A stretch of DNA of 52,014 bases, taken from NCBI GenBank assembly GCA_947259305.1, contig CAMYML010000001.1, forward strand, positions 1 through 52,014, in the 5' to 3' direction. A program made the translations under genes and the position numbers. Below, piece by piece: positions 33,747-42,562 of this stretch (within the stretch, counting starts at the first letter, position 1; each line of letters starts with the position of its first letter). Source of the stretch: an uncultured Gammaproteobacteria bacterium. GTDB lineage: Bacteria > Pseudomonadota > Gammaproteobacteria > GCA-001735895. The notes beneath the pieces were generated by a model, which saw only the letters and a list, made by a program, of their open reading frames with translations, did not search any database and was not told the origin of the DNA.

Positions 33747-34949
33747 ATGCAAACCAATTTCGCGCCAAAATTCAAGCAGGGTCCGCATGCCGAAACCGCG
33801 GAAGCGATCCTGCGCAAGTGCGTGCACTGCGGCTTCTGTAATGCAACCTGTCCGACCTACCAATTGCTGGGCGACGAGCTCGATGGCCCGCGCGGCCGCA
33901 TCTACCAGATGAAGCAGTATTTCGAGGGCGCACCCGCTAACGTGGAAATGCTGAAGCACCTCGATCGTTGCCTGACCTGCCGCGCCTGTGAAACCACCTG
34001 TCCGTCGGGTGTCAACTACAGCCACCTGCTCGAAATCGGCAAGCAGGCGATCGAACGGGAACTGCCGCGACCGGCCTGGGACCGATTGCGCCGCTGGGGT
34101 ATCGTACGCTTTATCAATTCGGGCTGGCTGTTCGCCCTGTCGATTCGAATCGGGCAGACGTTTGCGCCGCTGCTGCCGGGCAAGCTCAGGCAATCGGTAC
34201 CACCCCGACAGCAGCCGCTTGCGCGCAGCGTGGCGCGGCATGAACGCAAGGTCCTGATGCTTGCGGGCTGTGTGCAGTCCGCGCTGACGCCGAATACCAA
34301 CAACTGCGCGGTCAACCTGTTCGATCGCCTCGGAATCGAAGTCATCGAGTTACCGCAGACGCTGTGCTGCGGCGCCGCGGCCATGCATACCTCGGACGCC
34401 GACTACGGGTTGCGCCAGGTAAAACAGCTGATCGACGCCTGGTGGCCGCATATCGAGACCGGGGCCGAGGCGATTGTCGTGAGCGCGACCGGCTGCGGCG
34501 TCAGCGTCAAGGACTACGGGCGCCTGCTGGCCGAAGATGCGGCTTATGCCGACAAGGCGGCCAGGGTCAGCGCGCTCTATCGCGACCTGATCGAGATCGT
34601 CGAAGTCGAAATCGAAAGCGTCGACCTGCCGCAAAAACCGGCCACGCGCGTCGCGGTGCATACGCCCTGCACCATGCAGCATGGCCTCGGTCTCAATAAC
34701 CGCGTGGAGCGATTGCTGGCGAGGCTGGGCTACGACATCTGCCGGGTCGAGGAGGCGCATCTATGCTGCGGCTCGGCCGGCACCTATTCGATGCTGCAGC
34801 CCGCCATGTCCGCGCAACTGCGTGACAACAAGATAAGAGCCCTTGGCGTGGATGCACCGGAACTGATCGCGACCGCGAATATTGGCTGCCAGCTACAGCT
34901 TGCCCAGGGCAACCAGGTGGCGGTCGTACACTGGATAGAATTGCTGTAA
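33747..34949 (+). CDS. glcF: Glycolate oxidase iron-sulfur subunit GlcF
   Basis: Predicted 400-residue subunit with two ferredoxin-type 4Fe-4S motifs: Cys25/28/31/35 (CVHCGFCNATCP) and Cys75/78/81/85 (CLTCRACETTCP). Two CCG-type domains follow (TLCCGAAAMH and HLCCGSAGTYS) that mediate electron transfer or cluster binding. The start ATG 33747 matches the family N-terminus MQTNFAPKF; an in-frame open stretch extends upstream into the MITE but is not family-like. The inserted element separates it from glcE by 250 bases, which may weaken coupling to glcDE. No glcG or regulator follows; the next gene belongs to a different transport operon. Confidence 0.93.
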   Translation: MQTNFAPKFKQGPHAETAEAILRKCVHCGFCNATCPTYQLLGDELDGPRGRIYQMKQYFEGAPANVEMLKHLDRCLTCRACETTCPSGVNYSHLLEIGKQAIERELPRPAWDRLRRWGIVRFINSGWLFALSIRIGQTFAPLLPGKLRQSVPPRQQPLARSVARHERKVLMLAGCVQSALTPNTNNCAVNLFDRLGIEVIELPQTLCCGAAAMHTSDADYGLRQVKQLIDAWWPHIETGAEAIVVSATGCGVSVKDYGRLLAEDAAYADKAARVSALYRDLIEIVEVEIESVDLPQKPATRVAVHTPCTMQHGLGLNNRVERLLARLGYDICRVEEAHLCCGSAGTYSMLQPAMSAQLRDNKIRALGVDAPELIATANIGCQLQLAQGNQVAVVHWIELL

Positions 34950-35183
34950 AAAACGCGCAAGTCCAAGAGGTTATCCGCAACAATCGGGTTAGGGCACCGG
35001 CGCTTCGTACTGTCACCAAAGTGTAGTCTCAGCACGCCATAATTTTGCCGCCGCCTTGATTGATTGATTATTGGCTTGAGGTAGGTTAGTTTAATGTGGT
35101 TCGCCCGCAGTACTTAAGGGCGAGTAAATACTAATAAAACGAGCAGATACCAATAAATTCATAGCTCTTAGAGGACACTTCCA

Positions 35184-37229
35184 ATGAATAAACTACGATA
35201 TTTGATCAGTATCGGCCTTCTGGCCGTGGCTGGCAGCGCGCTGGGTGCCAATTGCCCCGCGGTAACCGTCGCCGATATGAAAGGCGTCGGCGCCGGCAAG
35301 TACCCGCAACAATACGACAAGGCTGAGTTTGAAAAGCTCGCCAACTGTACGATGAAATTTTCGGAGAATCCGGATATCGCCAAGCTCAACGGCAAGATTC
35401 GCGCCAACCCGGAATTACCTCCAGTGGCCGAGCGCCTTCCCGAGGATGCGCTGGTAGTTGCACCCTACCACAGCATCGGTAAATACGGCGGCACCTTTGA
35501 CGTCATGTCGAACGCAACCGAGGCCGGTACCTCCGACTTCCTCGCGATTCGCCACGTCAACCTGGTGCGTTACTCGGACGATCTGCAAACCATCGTGCCG
35601 AACATCGCCAGGGACTGGGAGTGGAACGACGATTACACCCAGCTGACGTTCTTCTTTCGCAAGGGCCACAAGTGGTCCGACGGTGAACCGTTTGGCGCGC
35701 GAGACGTCAAGTACTGGTACGACAATCTTTCCCTGAACCCCAAGGTCATCGAAAATCCGAAAGACTACGTGCTGGTAGCCGGGGAGCCGATGACGGTCGA
35801 TGTCATCGATGCGCAGACCGTGCGTTTCAACCTGCCGGCGCCGAAGCCCGGGCTGTTGGTACACTTCGCCAACACCTTCGCACAGGCCTTCCAGCCGATG
35901 CACTTCCTCGGCCAGTGGGATCCGGAAATCAATCCGGACGCCGACAAGATGGCGCAGGCCGCCGGTTTCAAGGATGGCTACGAAGTGTTGTCAAACTACT
36001 TCGGCAACTCCGACTGGACCGATACCCCGTCGCCGATGCTGCGCAGCCCTCAAAAGGTCAAGAATCTGCCCAAGGACACCATGCCAACGCTGGAGTCGCA
36101 TATTCTGATTTCGGAAAGCACGGAAGGCCGTCACCTGGTGGCAAACCCGTATTTTCACCAGGTAGATACCGCTGGTAACCAGCTGCCTTATATCAGCGAA
36201 CAGGACGAGATTTACGTCAACGAAGACGAGGTTCGCCTACTTAAACTGGTCAACGCCGAGGTCGATTTCAAGGCGCAATCCTTGCAGTTGTCGACCGCGC
36301 CGCTGTTGCTGGAAAACCAGGAGAAAGGCGATTACACCGTTGAACTGCGACCCGAAGTCACCATCGCGGCCTTTGCCTTTAACATGACCCATGAAGATCC
36401 GGAAAAGCGCAAGGTTTTCAGTGACCTGCGCTTCCGCCAGGCGATGTCCGTTGCGATGAATCGCGAGGAAATAAACGAGGTCGCCTTCTTCGGCATGGGT
36501 GAAGGCAAGCAATATGTTGGTTTTACCGATTCACCCCCGTTCATCGAGGAGAAATGGAAGCAGTATTACGCCCAGTACGATCCGGCGCTTGCTAACAAGC
36601 TGCTGGATGAGATGGGTCTGAAAGACGTCGACGGTGATGGATTTCGCGATTTGTTAAATGGCGAAAAACTGGTAGTCAATATACAGTTCTCGGTGCAGGG
36701 CGCACCTGCCGCGATGGTCGAACTGATTGGACAACACTGGGCCGCGGCCGGCGTCCTGACTACGGTCAAGGAAGTCACTCCGGACGAATACCGCAGCGCG
36801 CAATCCGCCAACAAGCTCGATGTCGCCAACTGGCGTAACGGCCAGCCGCTCGCCATTGTGCTCGGCACCAACCAGATCTGGGTACCGCCGTATCACGATT
36901 ATTTCTCCGTGCGCACCAATATGCTGTGGGCCGAATGGGTCGATTCGAACGGCGCCAGCGGCGTAGAACCGCCGGATTTTGCGAAGCAGATGATGGAAGA
37001 CATCAACGCGTTCCAGTCCACCCCCGTGGGCACGCCCGCATCGGACAAGATCGGTGCGCGCATGGTCAAGAACCTGGTCGAGAACCTGCTGTACATCGGC
37101 ACGGTTCAGGTGCCGGCTCCAATTTACCATCGCAACGTGCTGAAGAATTTCGTCACTTACAAGACGCACTCGTTCGAATACTATCGTTCCTATCCGTATC
37201 GCCCCACGCAATGGTGGCTGGACGAGTAA
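35184..37229 (+). CDS. Family 5 (peptide-type) ABC substrate-binding protein
   Basis: Predicted 681-residue periplasmic protein with a signal peptide (about 1-21, ending GSALGA). SBP family 5 features: YSDDLQTIVPNIARDWEWND, TFFFRKGHKWSDGEPFGARD, FRQAMSVAMNREEINEVAFF and LLDEMGLKDVDGDGFRD. At 681 residues it is longer than DppA/OppA (about 535), like a sub-group found with extended permeases. It would bind oligopeptides or other large polar ligands. A GAGGA site precedes ATG 35184. The 234-bp upstream gap holds AT-rich promoter-like DNA and a GATT tandem repeat at about 35059. It is separated from the permease gene by a stem-loop. Confidence 0.88.
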   Translation: MNKLRYLISIGLLAVAGSALGANCPAVTVADMKGVGAGKYPQQYDKAEFEKLANCTMKFSENPDIAKLNGKIRANPELPPVAERLPEDALVVAPYHSIGKYGGTFDVMSNATEAGTSDFLAIRHVNLVRYSDDLQTIVPNIARDWEWNDDYTQLTFFFRKGHKWSDGEPFGARDVKYWYDNLSLNPKVIENPKDYVLVAGEPMTVDVIDAQTVRFNLPAPKPGLLVHFANTFAQAFQPMHFLGQWDPEINPDADKMAQAAGFKDGYEVLSNYFGNSDWTDTPSPMLRSPQKVKNLPKDTMPTLESHILISESTEGRHLVANPYFHQVDTAGNQLPYISEQDEIYVNEDEVRLLKLVNAEVDFKAQSLQLSTAPLLLENQEKGDYTVELRPEVTIAAFAFNMTHEDPEKRKVFSDLRFRQAMSVAMNREEINEVAFFGMGEGKQYVGFTDSPPFIEEKWKQYYAQYDPALANKLLDEMGLKDVDGDGFRDLLNGEKLVVNIQFSVQGAPAAMVELIGQHWAAAGVLTTVKEVTPDEYRSAQSANKLDVANWRNGQPLAIVLGTNQIWVPPYHDYFSVRTNMLWAEWVDSNGASGVEPPDFAKQMMEDINAFQSTPVGTPASDKIGARMVKNLVENLLYIGTVQVPAPIYHRNVLKNFVTYKTHSFEYYRSYPYRPTQWWLDE

Positions 37230-37269
37230 GACAGGTTATTTGACACTAAGCTGTTTGATAAGTAAAAAG

Positions 37270-37297
37270 GACTGCGGGCTATATCTGGCCCGCAGTC
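37270..37297 (+). promoter_or_regulatory. Intercistronic stem-loop between binding-protein and permease genes
   Basis: GACTGCGGGC, an 8-base loop, then GCCCGCAGTC: a perfect 10-bp GC-rich stem with no T-run after it. Such hairpins after binding-protein genes usually block 3' decay or partly terminate, giving more binding protein than permease. A second weak palindrome (CCGGCAATAATTGTCGG) lies at about 37314-37330. Function is inferred. Confidence 0.6.
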
Positions 37298-37365
37298 ACA
37301 ATAACAAAAAGTCCCGGCAATAATTGTCGGCTATCGTAATCTAGAGGGGACCATAAGAAACACCC

Positions 37366-38370
37366 ATGTTTCATTTCCTTCAGTTTGCCGCGACGCGTGC
37401 CACGCTCGCAGTCATCACTCTAATCATGGTGTCCTTCATCGTGTTCAGCCTGATGGAATTGGTGCCGGGTGATTGCGCCGAGCGCTATCTAGCCTTTAAA
37501 AACACCCAGGGTAGCCAGATATCGATTGCTGATATCGAGAGCGAGCGTGTCCGGCTCGGACTGGATAAACCCTATGTGGTGCGCTGGGGCAAGTGGATCG
37601 TAAACGCCTTTCAGGGAGAGTTTGGCGACAGCTGTATTCTGCGCGTCAATATCGCGCAATTGCTGGGCGATAAATTCTGGATCAGTCTCGCCATCTGCCT
37701 GACCTCACTGTTGGTCGCTTACCTGATAGCAATTCCCGTCGGCATTATATCGGCCACTTCGAAGAGCCCGATCGTCAACAACAGCTTGCGTTTCGTCAGC
37801 TACCTGGGTCTGGCGATGCCGAATTTCCTGCTGGCCCTGATGATCATGCTGTTTTCGACGGTGATGTTTGGCGACAGCCTGACCGGCCTGTTTTCCAAGG
37901 AATATCGTGACGCCGTCTGGAACTACGATAAGGTCATGGATTTCCTCTCTCGCGCCTGGTTGCCGGTATTTATTCTCGGCTGGTCCGCGACTGCATTTGC
38001 GATACAAACGGTACGCGCGCTCATGTCCGACGAAGTCGGCAAGCTCTATGTGCTCGCCGCGTCGGCGCGCGGCGTTTCTGGTCGGCAACTGCTGTGGCGC
38101 TATCCGGCACGCCATTCACTCGGGCCGATTATCAATTCGCTCGGTTTCGATCTGAACCGTATTTTCAATGAATTGCCGATCGTCGCACTGATCCTGACGC
38201 TGACCGAAGCGGGAGCGCTGTTGATCGAGGCGCTGGCGCGTTCCAATGACCAGCAGCTGGCGGGTGCCATTATCTTCATGCTCACCGCCAGTATCGTCGG
38301 CATTAACTTTGTAACCGATATCATTCTGGCGATAACCGACCCGCGCGTGCGCCGCAGTATCCTGGGATAA
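37366..38370 (+). CDS. Peptide-type ABC transporter permease (DppB-like)
   Basis: Predicted 334-residue inner-membrane protein with about six helices. The N-terminus is LQFAATRATLAVITLIMVSF, followed by LMELVPGDCAERY (the usual P-G-D turn) and LDKPYVVRWGKWIVNAFQGEFGDS. The cytoplasmic EAA loop is visible as DEVGKLYVLAASARGVSGRQ. It forms the channel with the next permease. A GAGGGGA motif lies about 15 bases before ATG 37366. It is followed after five bases by the second permease gene. Confidence 0.9.
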   Translation: MFHFLQFAATRATLAVITLIMVSFIVFSLMELVPGDCAERYLAFKNTQGSQISIADIESERVRLGLDKPYVVRWGKWIVNAFQGEFGDSCILRVNIAQLLGDKFWISLAICLTSLLVAYLIAIPVGIISATSKSPIVNNSLRFVSYLGLAMPNFLLALMIMLFSTVMFGDSLTGLFSKEYRDAVWNYDKVMDFLSRAWLPVFILGWSATAFAIQTVRALMSDEVGKLYVLAASARGVSGRQLLWRYPARHSLGPIINSLGFDLNRIFNELPIVALILTLTEAGALLIEALARSNDQQLAGAIIFMLTASIVGINFVTDIILAITDPRVRRSILG

Positions 38371-38375
38371 GCGCG

Positions 38376-39527
38376 ATGACTGATACCGCCACCATCGAAC
38401 CAACTGACGCCAAGACAGACCAGAGCGCCAAGGAAGCCTATTTTACTGCCGGGCAGGGGCAGTTGATCTGGACCCGTTTCAAGAAGCAGCGCGCGGCCAT
38501 GGTCGGTGCCGCGGTGTTGATTATTTTAGTCCTGTCGGGAATGTTTGCACCTTTCCTGACACCCTATGATCCGACCATCGCGGGTCGCAATGTGGATTAT
38601 CCGAACGGCGCGCCGAATATCCCGAAATTCTGGGATGAAAACGGTTTTTCTTTCCGACCCTTTATTTATAGTTTTGAACGGACCCGCTCGATCAAAACTA
38701 ATTTCCGCTGGGTGACCGAGGTCAACCGCGACGCGCGCCGTTACCTGGTACTGTTTCCCGAAGGTGATGAGTACACGCTGGCCGGTATGACCTTTAACAC
38801 GCATTTGTTTGGCGTCGATAAGGGCAAGATTCACCTGTTTGGCACCGATGGAACGGGTAAAGATATCTACTCCAGGACCTTTCATTCAATCAACACGTCG
38901 CTGGCGGTCGGCACGATTGGTGTGCTCATTGCGTTTGTGCTGGCGTTAATCATCGGCGGTATTGCCGGCTATTACGGTGGCTGGATCGATTCTATCCTGC
39001 AGATGATTACCGATGCGGTGCGAACGATTCCCGCCATTCCGCTATTCATGGCCATCGCGGCATTTATCCCGGCGGAGATAAGTTCCGAAGGCCGATTTTT
39101 TATCATCTCGATCATTCTCGGCTTTATCGGCTGGCCGACATTGGCAAGGCGGGTGCGCACGCATTTGTTGACCGAGCGTAATCAGGAATATGTGCTGGCG
39201 GCACAGTTGTGCGGTGCTTCACCGAGCCATATTATCGGTCGCCATCTGCTGCCCAGTTTCACCAGTTACATCATCGTCGATTTGATCATTTCCTTCCCAT
39301 ACATGGTGCTTTCTGAAACGGCGCTGAGCTTTATCGGTCTGGGTTTGAAGGAACCGGTCAATTCGCTCGGCGTTATGCTGCAGAACGTGACCAAGGCAGA
39401 CGTGCTGCTCAATTACCAGTGGAATTTTATCCCGGTCATCTTTTTCATCACGCTGGTGCTGGCCTTCGTGTTTGTCGGTGATGGCTTGCGTGATGCTGCC
39501 GATCCCTATGCGGATACCAAAAAATGA
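38376..39527 (+). CDS. Peptide-type ABC transporter permease (DppC-like) with periplasmic insertion
   Basis: Predicted 383-residue inner-membrane protein. DppC homologues are usually about 300 residues; here about 85 extra residues (roughly 75-165) sit between the first helix (about 46-65) and the conserved HLFGTDGTGKDIYSRT. The insertion is polar, contains WVTEVNRDARRYLVLFPEGD, and should be periplasmic, as in YejE-like permeases, where it may contact the large binding protein. The EAA-type loop is HLLTERNQEYVLAAQLCGAS. It overlaps the following ATPase gene by four bases (ATGA). Confidence 0.9.
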   Translation: MTDTATIEPTDAKTDQSAKEAYFTAGQGQLIWTRFKKQRAAMVGAAVLIILVLSGMFAPFLTPYDPTIAGRNVDYPNGAPNIPKFWDENGFSFRPFIYSFERTRSIKTNFRWVTEVNRDARRYLVLFPEGDEYTLAGMTFNTHLFGVDKGKIHLFGTDGTGKDIYSRTFHSINTSLAVGTIGVLIAFVLALIIGGIAGYYGGWIDSILQMITDAVRTIPAIPLFMAIAAFIPAEISSEGRFFIISIILGFIGWPTLARRVRTHLLTERNQEYVLAAQLCGASPSHIIGRHLLPSFTSYIIVDLIISFPYMVLSETALSFIGLGLKEPVNSLGVMLQNVTKADVLLNYQWNFIPVIFFITLVLAFVFVGDGLRDAADPYADTKK

Positions 39528-40531
39528 CCAAGCCGCTGATTTCCGTAAAAGACCTGACGCTGCGCTTCAAAACCGATGAAGGCCTGGTGACGGCCGTTAA
39601 TAACGTGTCTTTTGATATCGCACCAGGCGAAGTACTCGGGCTGGTGGGTGAAAGCGGTTCCGGTAAATCGGTGACCGCCAAGTCGTTGATGATGCTCAAC
39701 GCCGAGAATTCGGTTTACGATGACAACAGTAGTATTACGCTGAATGTTGACGACCAGGATTTTGACGTACTGTCGCTTAGACGCCCCAAAGACCAGATGA
39801 TTGTTCGCGGCGGTGCGATCTCGATGATTTTCCAGGAACCGATGGCCAGTTTCGCCCCGGCGATTACCATCGGTGATCAAATGGTCGAGCAATTGCTGAT
39901 CCATTCGGATATGACAGCAGTTCAGGCCAAGGAAGTTTCGATCGAAATGCTGACCCGCGTCGGAATCCCGGTACCGGCGCAGCGCTTCGGCCAGTACGCC
40001 TTCGAGTTTTCCGGCGGCATGCGCCAGCGCGCGATGATCGCGATGGCGCTGTCGACCAAGCCTCGACTGCTGATCGCCGATGAACCGACGACCGCGCTCG
40101 ATGTCACCATCCAGGCCCAGGTCATCGAATTGATGAAAGACCTGGTCGAAGAGTTCCATATGTCGATCCTTTTTATCACCCACGATCTCGGCGTCATCGC
40201 GCAAACCGCGGACCGGGTCGCGGTCATGTATCTCGGCAACCTGGTAGAAACCGGAACCGTTCGGCAAGTCATTAATTCGCCGGCTCATCCCTATACGCGT
40301 GGCCTGTTGAACTCATTGCCGAAGCTCGATGATCTCGAGGCGCCGCTGACCCCGGTGCCGGGTGATATCCCCTCGCCGCTGGATCGTCCCTCGGGCTGCG
40401 TGTTTCATACGCGCTGCGTGGAATCGAGCGCGATCGCCGAAAAATGCCGTACCGAGATACCCGGTTATACGACGGATAGCGCCAATCACCAGGTGGCCTG
40501 CCACCTGGCGACGCAAGGGGAGCAGTCATGA
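39524..40531 (+). CDS. Peptide-type ABC transporter ATPase (DppD/OppD-like)
   Basis: Predicted 335-residue cytoplasmic ATPase. Walker A is GLVGESGSGKSVTAKS, the signature loop is FSGGMRQRAMIAMALS, Walker B is LLIADEPTTALDVT, and the H-loop is ITHDLGVIAQ. The C-terminus has the oligopeptide-type cysteine region VFHTRCVESSAIAEKCR, which in DppD/OppD homologues can carry an iron-sulfur cluster. It starts at ATG 39524 overlapping the permease, and ends overlapping the second ATPase by four bases. Confidence 0.93.
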   Translation: MTKPLISVKDLTLRFKTDEGLVTAVNNVSFDIAPGEVLGLVGESGSGKSVTAKSLMMLNAENSVYDDNSSITLNVDDQDFDVLSLRRPKDQMIVRGGAISMIFQEPMASFAPAITIGDQMVEQLLIHSDMTAVQAKEVSIEMLTRVGIPVPAQRFGQYAFEFSGGMRQRAMIAMALSTKPRLLIADEPTTALDVTIQAQVIELMKDLVEEFHMSILFITHDLGVIAQTADRVAVMYLGNLVETGTVRQVINSPAHPYTRGLLNSLPKLDDLEAPLTPVPGDIPSPLDRPSGCVFHTRCVESSAIAEKCRTEIPGYTTDSANHQVACHLATQGEQS

Positions 40532-41535
40532 GTAAAGATGTGCTGATTGCGGCGCGAGACCTGTCGGTCCACTTCCCGCTGCGCGGCCTGGCTTTCGGTG
40601 AACGCCCCGTGGTGCGCGCCTGCGAGGGAATCAACATCGAACTCGAAAAAGGCAGTTTCTTTGGGCTGGTGGGAGAATCGGGCTCGGGCAAAACCACGCT
40701 CGGCCGCGCCATGTTAAAGGCGGCGCCGATCAGCCATGGCGAAATTGTTTATTCCGACTCCGAAGTCACCTATGATCTCGGCTCGCTGAAAGGGGCGGAG
40801 CTCAAGGAATATCGCAAGCGCGCGCAATTGATCTTCCAGGATCCTTACGCGGCGCTTAGCCCGCGGATGACGGTGCGCGATATCATTGCCGAACCGCTGG
40901 AAGTCATGGGCTTGACTTCGAGCCGGGATGAGACCGACGCAAGGGTGCGTGCAATCGCGGCCAAGTGTCGGCTCAATCTCGAGCATCTGCGGCGTTTTCC
41001 GCATGCGTTTTCCGGAGGCCAGCGTCAGCGTATTTCGATTGCGCGCGCACTGGTGTCAGACCCTAAATTTATTGTCGCCGACGAAAGCGTTGCCGCGCTG
41101 GACGTGTCGATCCAGGCCGACGTGCTAAACCTGTTGAATTCGATCCAGGCGGAAAGCGGCATTACCTTCCTGTTTATCAGTCATGACCTGAGCGTTATCG
41201 CGCACACCTGTGACTTCGTCGCGGTTATGTACCTTGGGCAAATCGTCGAGTCGGCGCCAACGCGCAAGCTGTTTTCCGAGACCGCTCACCCTTACACGCG
41301 GGCGTTGCTGTCGGCGATTCCCTCGCTTGATCCCGACGTTCGCGGCCATGCGCAAAAGCTCGAAGGTGAAATTCCGAGCCCGATCAATCCGCCGCCGGGA
41401 TGCCGTTTTAATACGCGCTGCCCGCATGCCCAGGAACGCTGCCGCAGCGAAGTGCCCGAATGGCGCGAAATGAGCAGCGGGCACCACGTTGCCTGTCACT
41501 TCTCGGAAGAACTGAGCGCGGCCCTCGGCAGCTGA
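40528..41535 (+). CDS. Peptide-type ABC transporter ATPase (DppF/OppF-like)
   Basis: Predicted 335-residue cytoplasmic ATPase, second of the heterodimer. Walker A is GLVGESGSGKTTLGRA, the signature is FSGGQRQRISIARALV, Walker B is FIVADESVAALDVS (an S replaces the usual P-T after ADE, common in OppF proteins), and the H-loop is ISHDLSVIAH. The C-terminus CRFNTRCPHAQERCRSEVPE is the oligopeptide-ATPase cysteine region. It is the last gene of the five-gene transporter operon; no obvious terminator follows. Confidence 0.93.
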   Translation: MSKDVLIAARDLSVHFPLRGLAFGERPVVRACEGINIELEKGSFFGLVGESGSGKTTLGRAMLKAAPISHGEIVYSDSEVTYDLGSLKGAELKEYRKRAQLIFQDPYAALSPRMTVRDIIAEPLEVMGLTSSRDETDARVRAIAAKCRLNLEHLRRFPHAFSGGQRQRISIARALVSDPKFIVADESVAALDVSIQADVLNLLNSIQAESGITFLFISHDLSVIAHTCDFVAVMYLGQIVESAPTRKLFSETAHPYTRALLSAIPSLDPDVRGHAQKLEGEIPSPINPPPGCRFNTRCPHAQERCRSEVPEWREMSSGHHVACHFSEELSAALGS

Positions 41536-41574
41536 TTCCCTCGACGTTATTGCCTTATTGCCGTTAGCTGCAGT

Positions 41575-41784
41575 ATGAATATCGAGCTTGTCCATCCGGA
41601 TTTTAATGAAAAGCTACAGCTGTACTTCGAGCGCTGGCGGCTGGCCACCGCCGAGGACAACGAGATTTGCGAAGCGCAACAGTGCGGACAGAAATTTGCG
41701 CGCAAGCCTGGACGCTTCTCTGCCAGCGAGTTCGCGCTGCATGCGCTGGCCAACTGGGTGCTGGACCAGGTGCTGGATACCTGA
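41575..41784 (+). CDS. Small hypothetical protein
   Basis: Predicted 69-residue cytoplasmic protein starting MNIELVHPDFNEKLQLYFER, with a C-terminal amphipathic segment HALANWVLDQVLD. Codon choice (GC-rich third positions) matches neighbouring genes, and it fits the gap between the ABC operon and the convergent thioesterase gene with 11 bases to spare. I do not recognise a family. Other frames here give arginine-rich, unnatural proteins, which supports this one. Confidence 0.55.
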   Translation: MNIELVHPDFNEKLQLYFERWRLATAEDNEICEAQQCGQKFARKPGRFSASEFALHALANWVLDQVLDT

Positions 41785-41795
41785 GCAGTTGTTTC

Positions 41796-42182
41796 TCAGG
41801 TCTTGCCTGCCGGCACCGGTCGCGGGCGTCCGTCGACGCCCAGCGCAACAAACTTGAAATTTGCCTGTGTCACCTTGACCGTATTACGCGAACGATCGCG
41901 CTGCACCCAGGCTTCGACGTGAATATCGATCGAGGTATTTCCCACGGCCTGGATTTCGGTGTAAACACAGAGGATATCGCCGATTTTGACCGGCCGGATA
42001 AAATGCATGCTGTCGAGCGCCACGGTCACGGTGCGGCACTGGGCGCGCTCGCTGGCGCAAATGCCCGCGGCGATATCCATTTGCGACAGCACCCAGCCAC
42101 CGAAAATATCCCCGGCCGGGTTGGAGTCGGCAGGCATCGCGATAGTGCGGATGGTGAGTTCACCTCGAGGTTTTTCAGACAT
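41796..42182 (-). CDS. yciA: YciA-like acyl-CoA thioesterase
   Basis: Predicted 128-residue hot-dog-fold enzyme. The text GELTIRTIAMPADSNPAGDI followed by FGGWVLSQMDIAAGI is characteristic of YciA; the aspartate after NPAG is the catalytic residue in this family. It hydrolyses acyl-CoA esters to free acid and CoA in the cytoplasm. The length matches YciA (about 130). It starts at ATG 42182. It converges on the small hypothetical gene and is divergent from the J-domain gene. Confidence 0.9.
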   Translation of the reverse strand: MSEKPRGELTIRTIAMPADSNPAGDIFGGWVLSQMDIAAGICASERAQCRTVTVALDSMHFIRPVKIGDILCVYTEIQAVGNTSIDIHVEAWVQRDRSRNTVKVTQANFKFVALGVDGRPRPVPAGKT

Positions 42183-42247
42183 GCGTCATTGCCGTTAAAG
42201 AGTTGCAGGATCCGGCAATCATAGGAAGACCGTGATTGACAGTCAAA

Positions 42248-42277
42248 GGCTATCCGCCGATTGATAGCCGGCTTTTT
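42248..42277 (+). terminator. Possible stem-loop terminator or leader hairpin
   Basis: GGCTATC, an 8-base loop, GATAGCC, then GGCTTTTT. A 7-bp stem followed by a five-T run resembles a short intrinsic terminator on the plus strand. It lies in the 380-bp gap (42183-42562) between divergent genes with no plus-strand gene close upstream, so it may be a decayed or leader structure. Confidence 0.35.
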
Positions 42278-42301
42278 CTCTACCTGTGCATGACTTCATA
42301 C

Positions 42302-42307
42302 TATAAT
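42302..42307 (+). promoter_or_regulatory. Candidate -10 box for the J-domain gene
   Basis: A perfect TATAAT occurs in the AT-rich part of the 380-bp gap, 255 bases before the J-domain start. No good -35 match is seen at 17 bases. The rest of the gap (42310-42562) shows no gene or clear repeat. Confidence 0.35.
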
Positions 42308-42562
42308 TCTTCCATCTATCCGGTTAGCGATTGGTAGCAAAGATCTGACCTGCGCGATTAGATTTTTGATTAATAATTGTGAATGCAAGGCGGATAAAAC
42401 CACGACCCTGGATAATCTAGTGGATATAGATTTTAAACAGATAAACGAAATGCAGCCTCGCGAGCCGAGGAAGCTTCCATCTATGCCATCTGCAGCGCAA
42501 TGACCGTCAAGTCGATATCCGTTATCAAAAGCGGCACCTCGAATCTTGTAAGGTAGGGGTCA

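Noticed and set aside
35055..35072. GATT tandem repeat upstream of the binding-protein gene as a CRISPR-like or phase-variable repeat
   Set aside because: It has only three to four units of four bases in an intergenic promoter region; too short to claim phase variation, and there are no spacers.
37270..37297. Intrinsic terminator after the family 5 binding-protein gene
   Set aside because: The stem is perfect, but no T-run follows and the permease gene needs this transcript; it is listed as an mRNA-stabilising or attenuating stem-loop instead.
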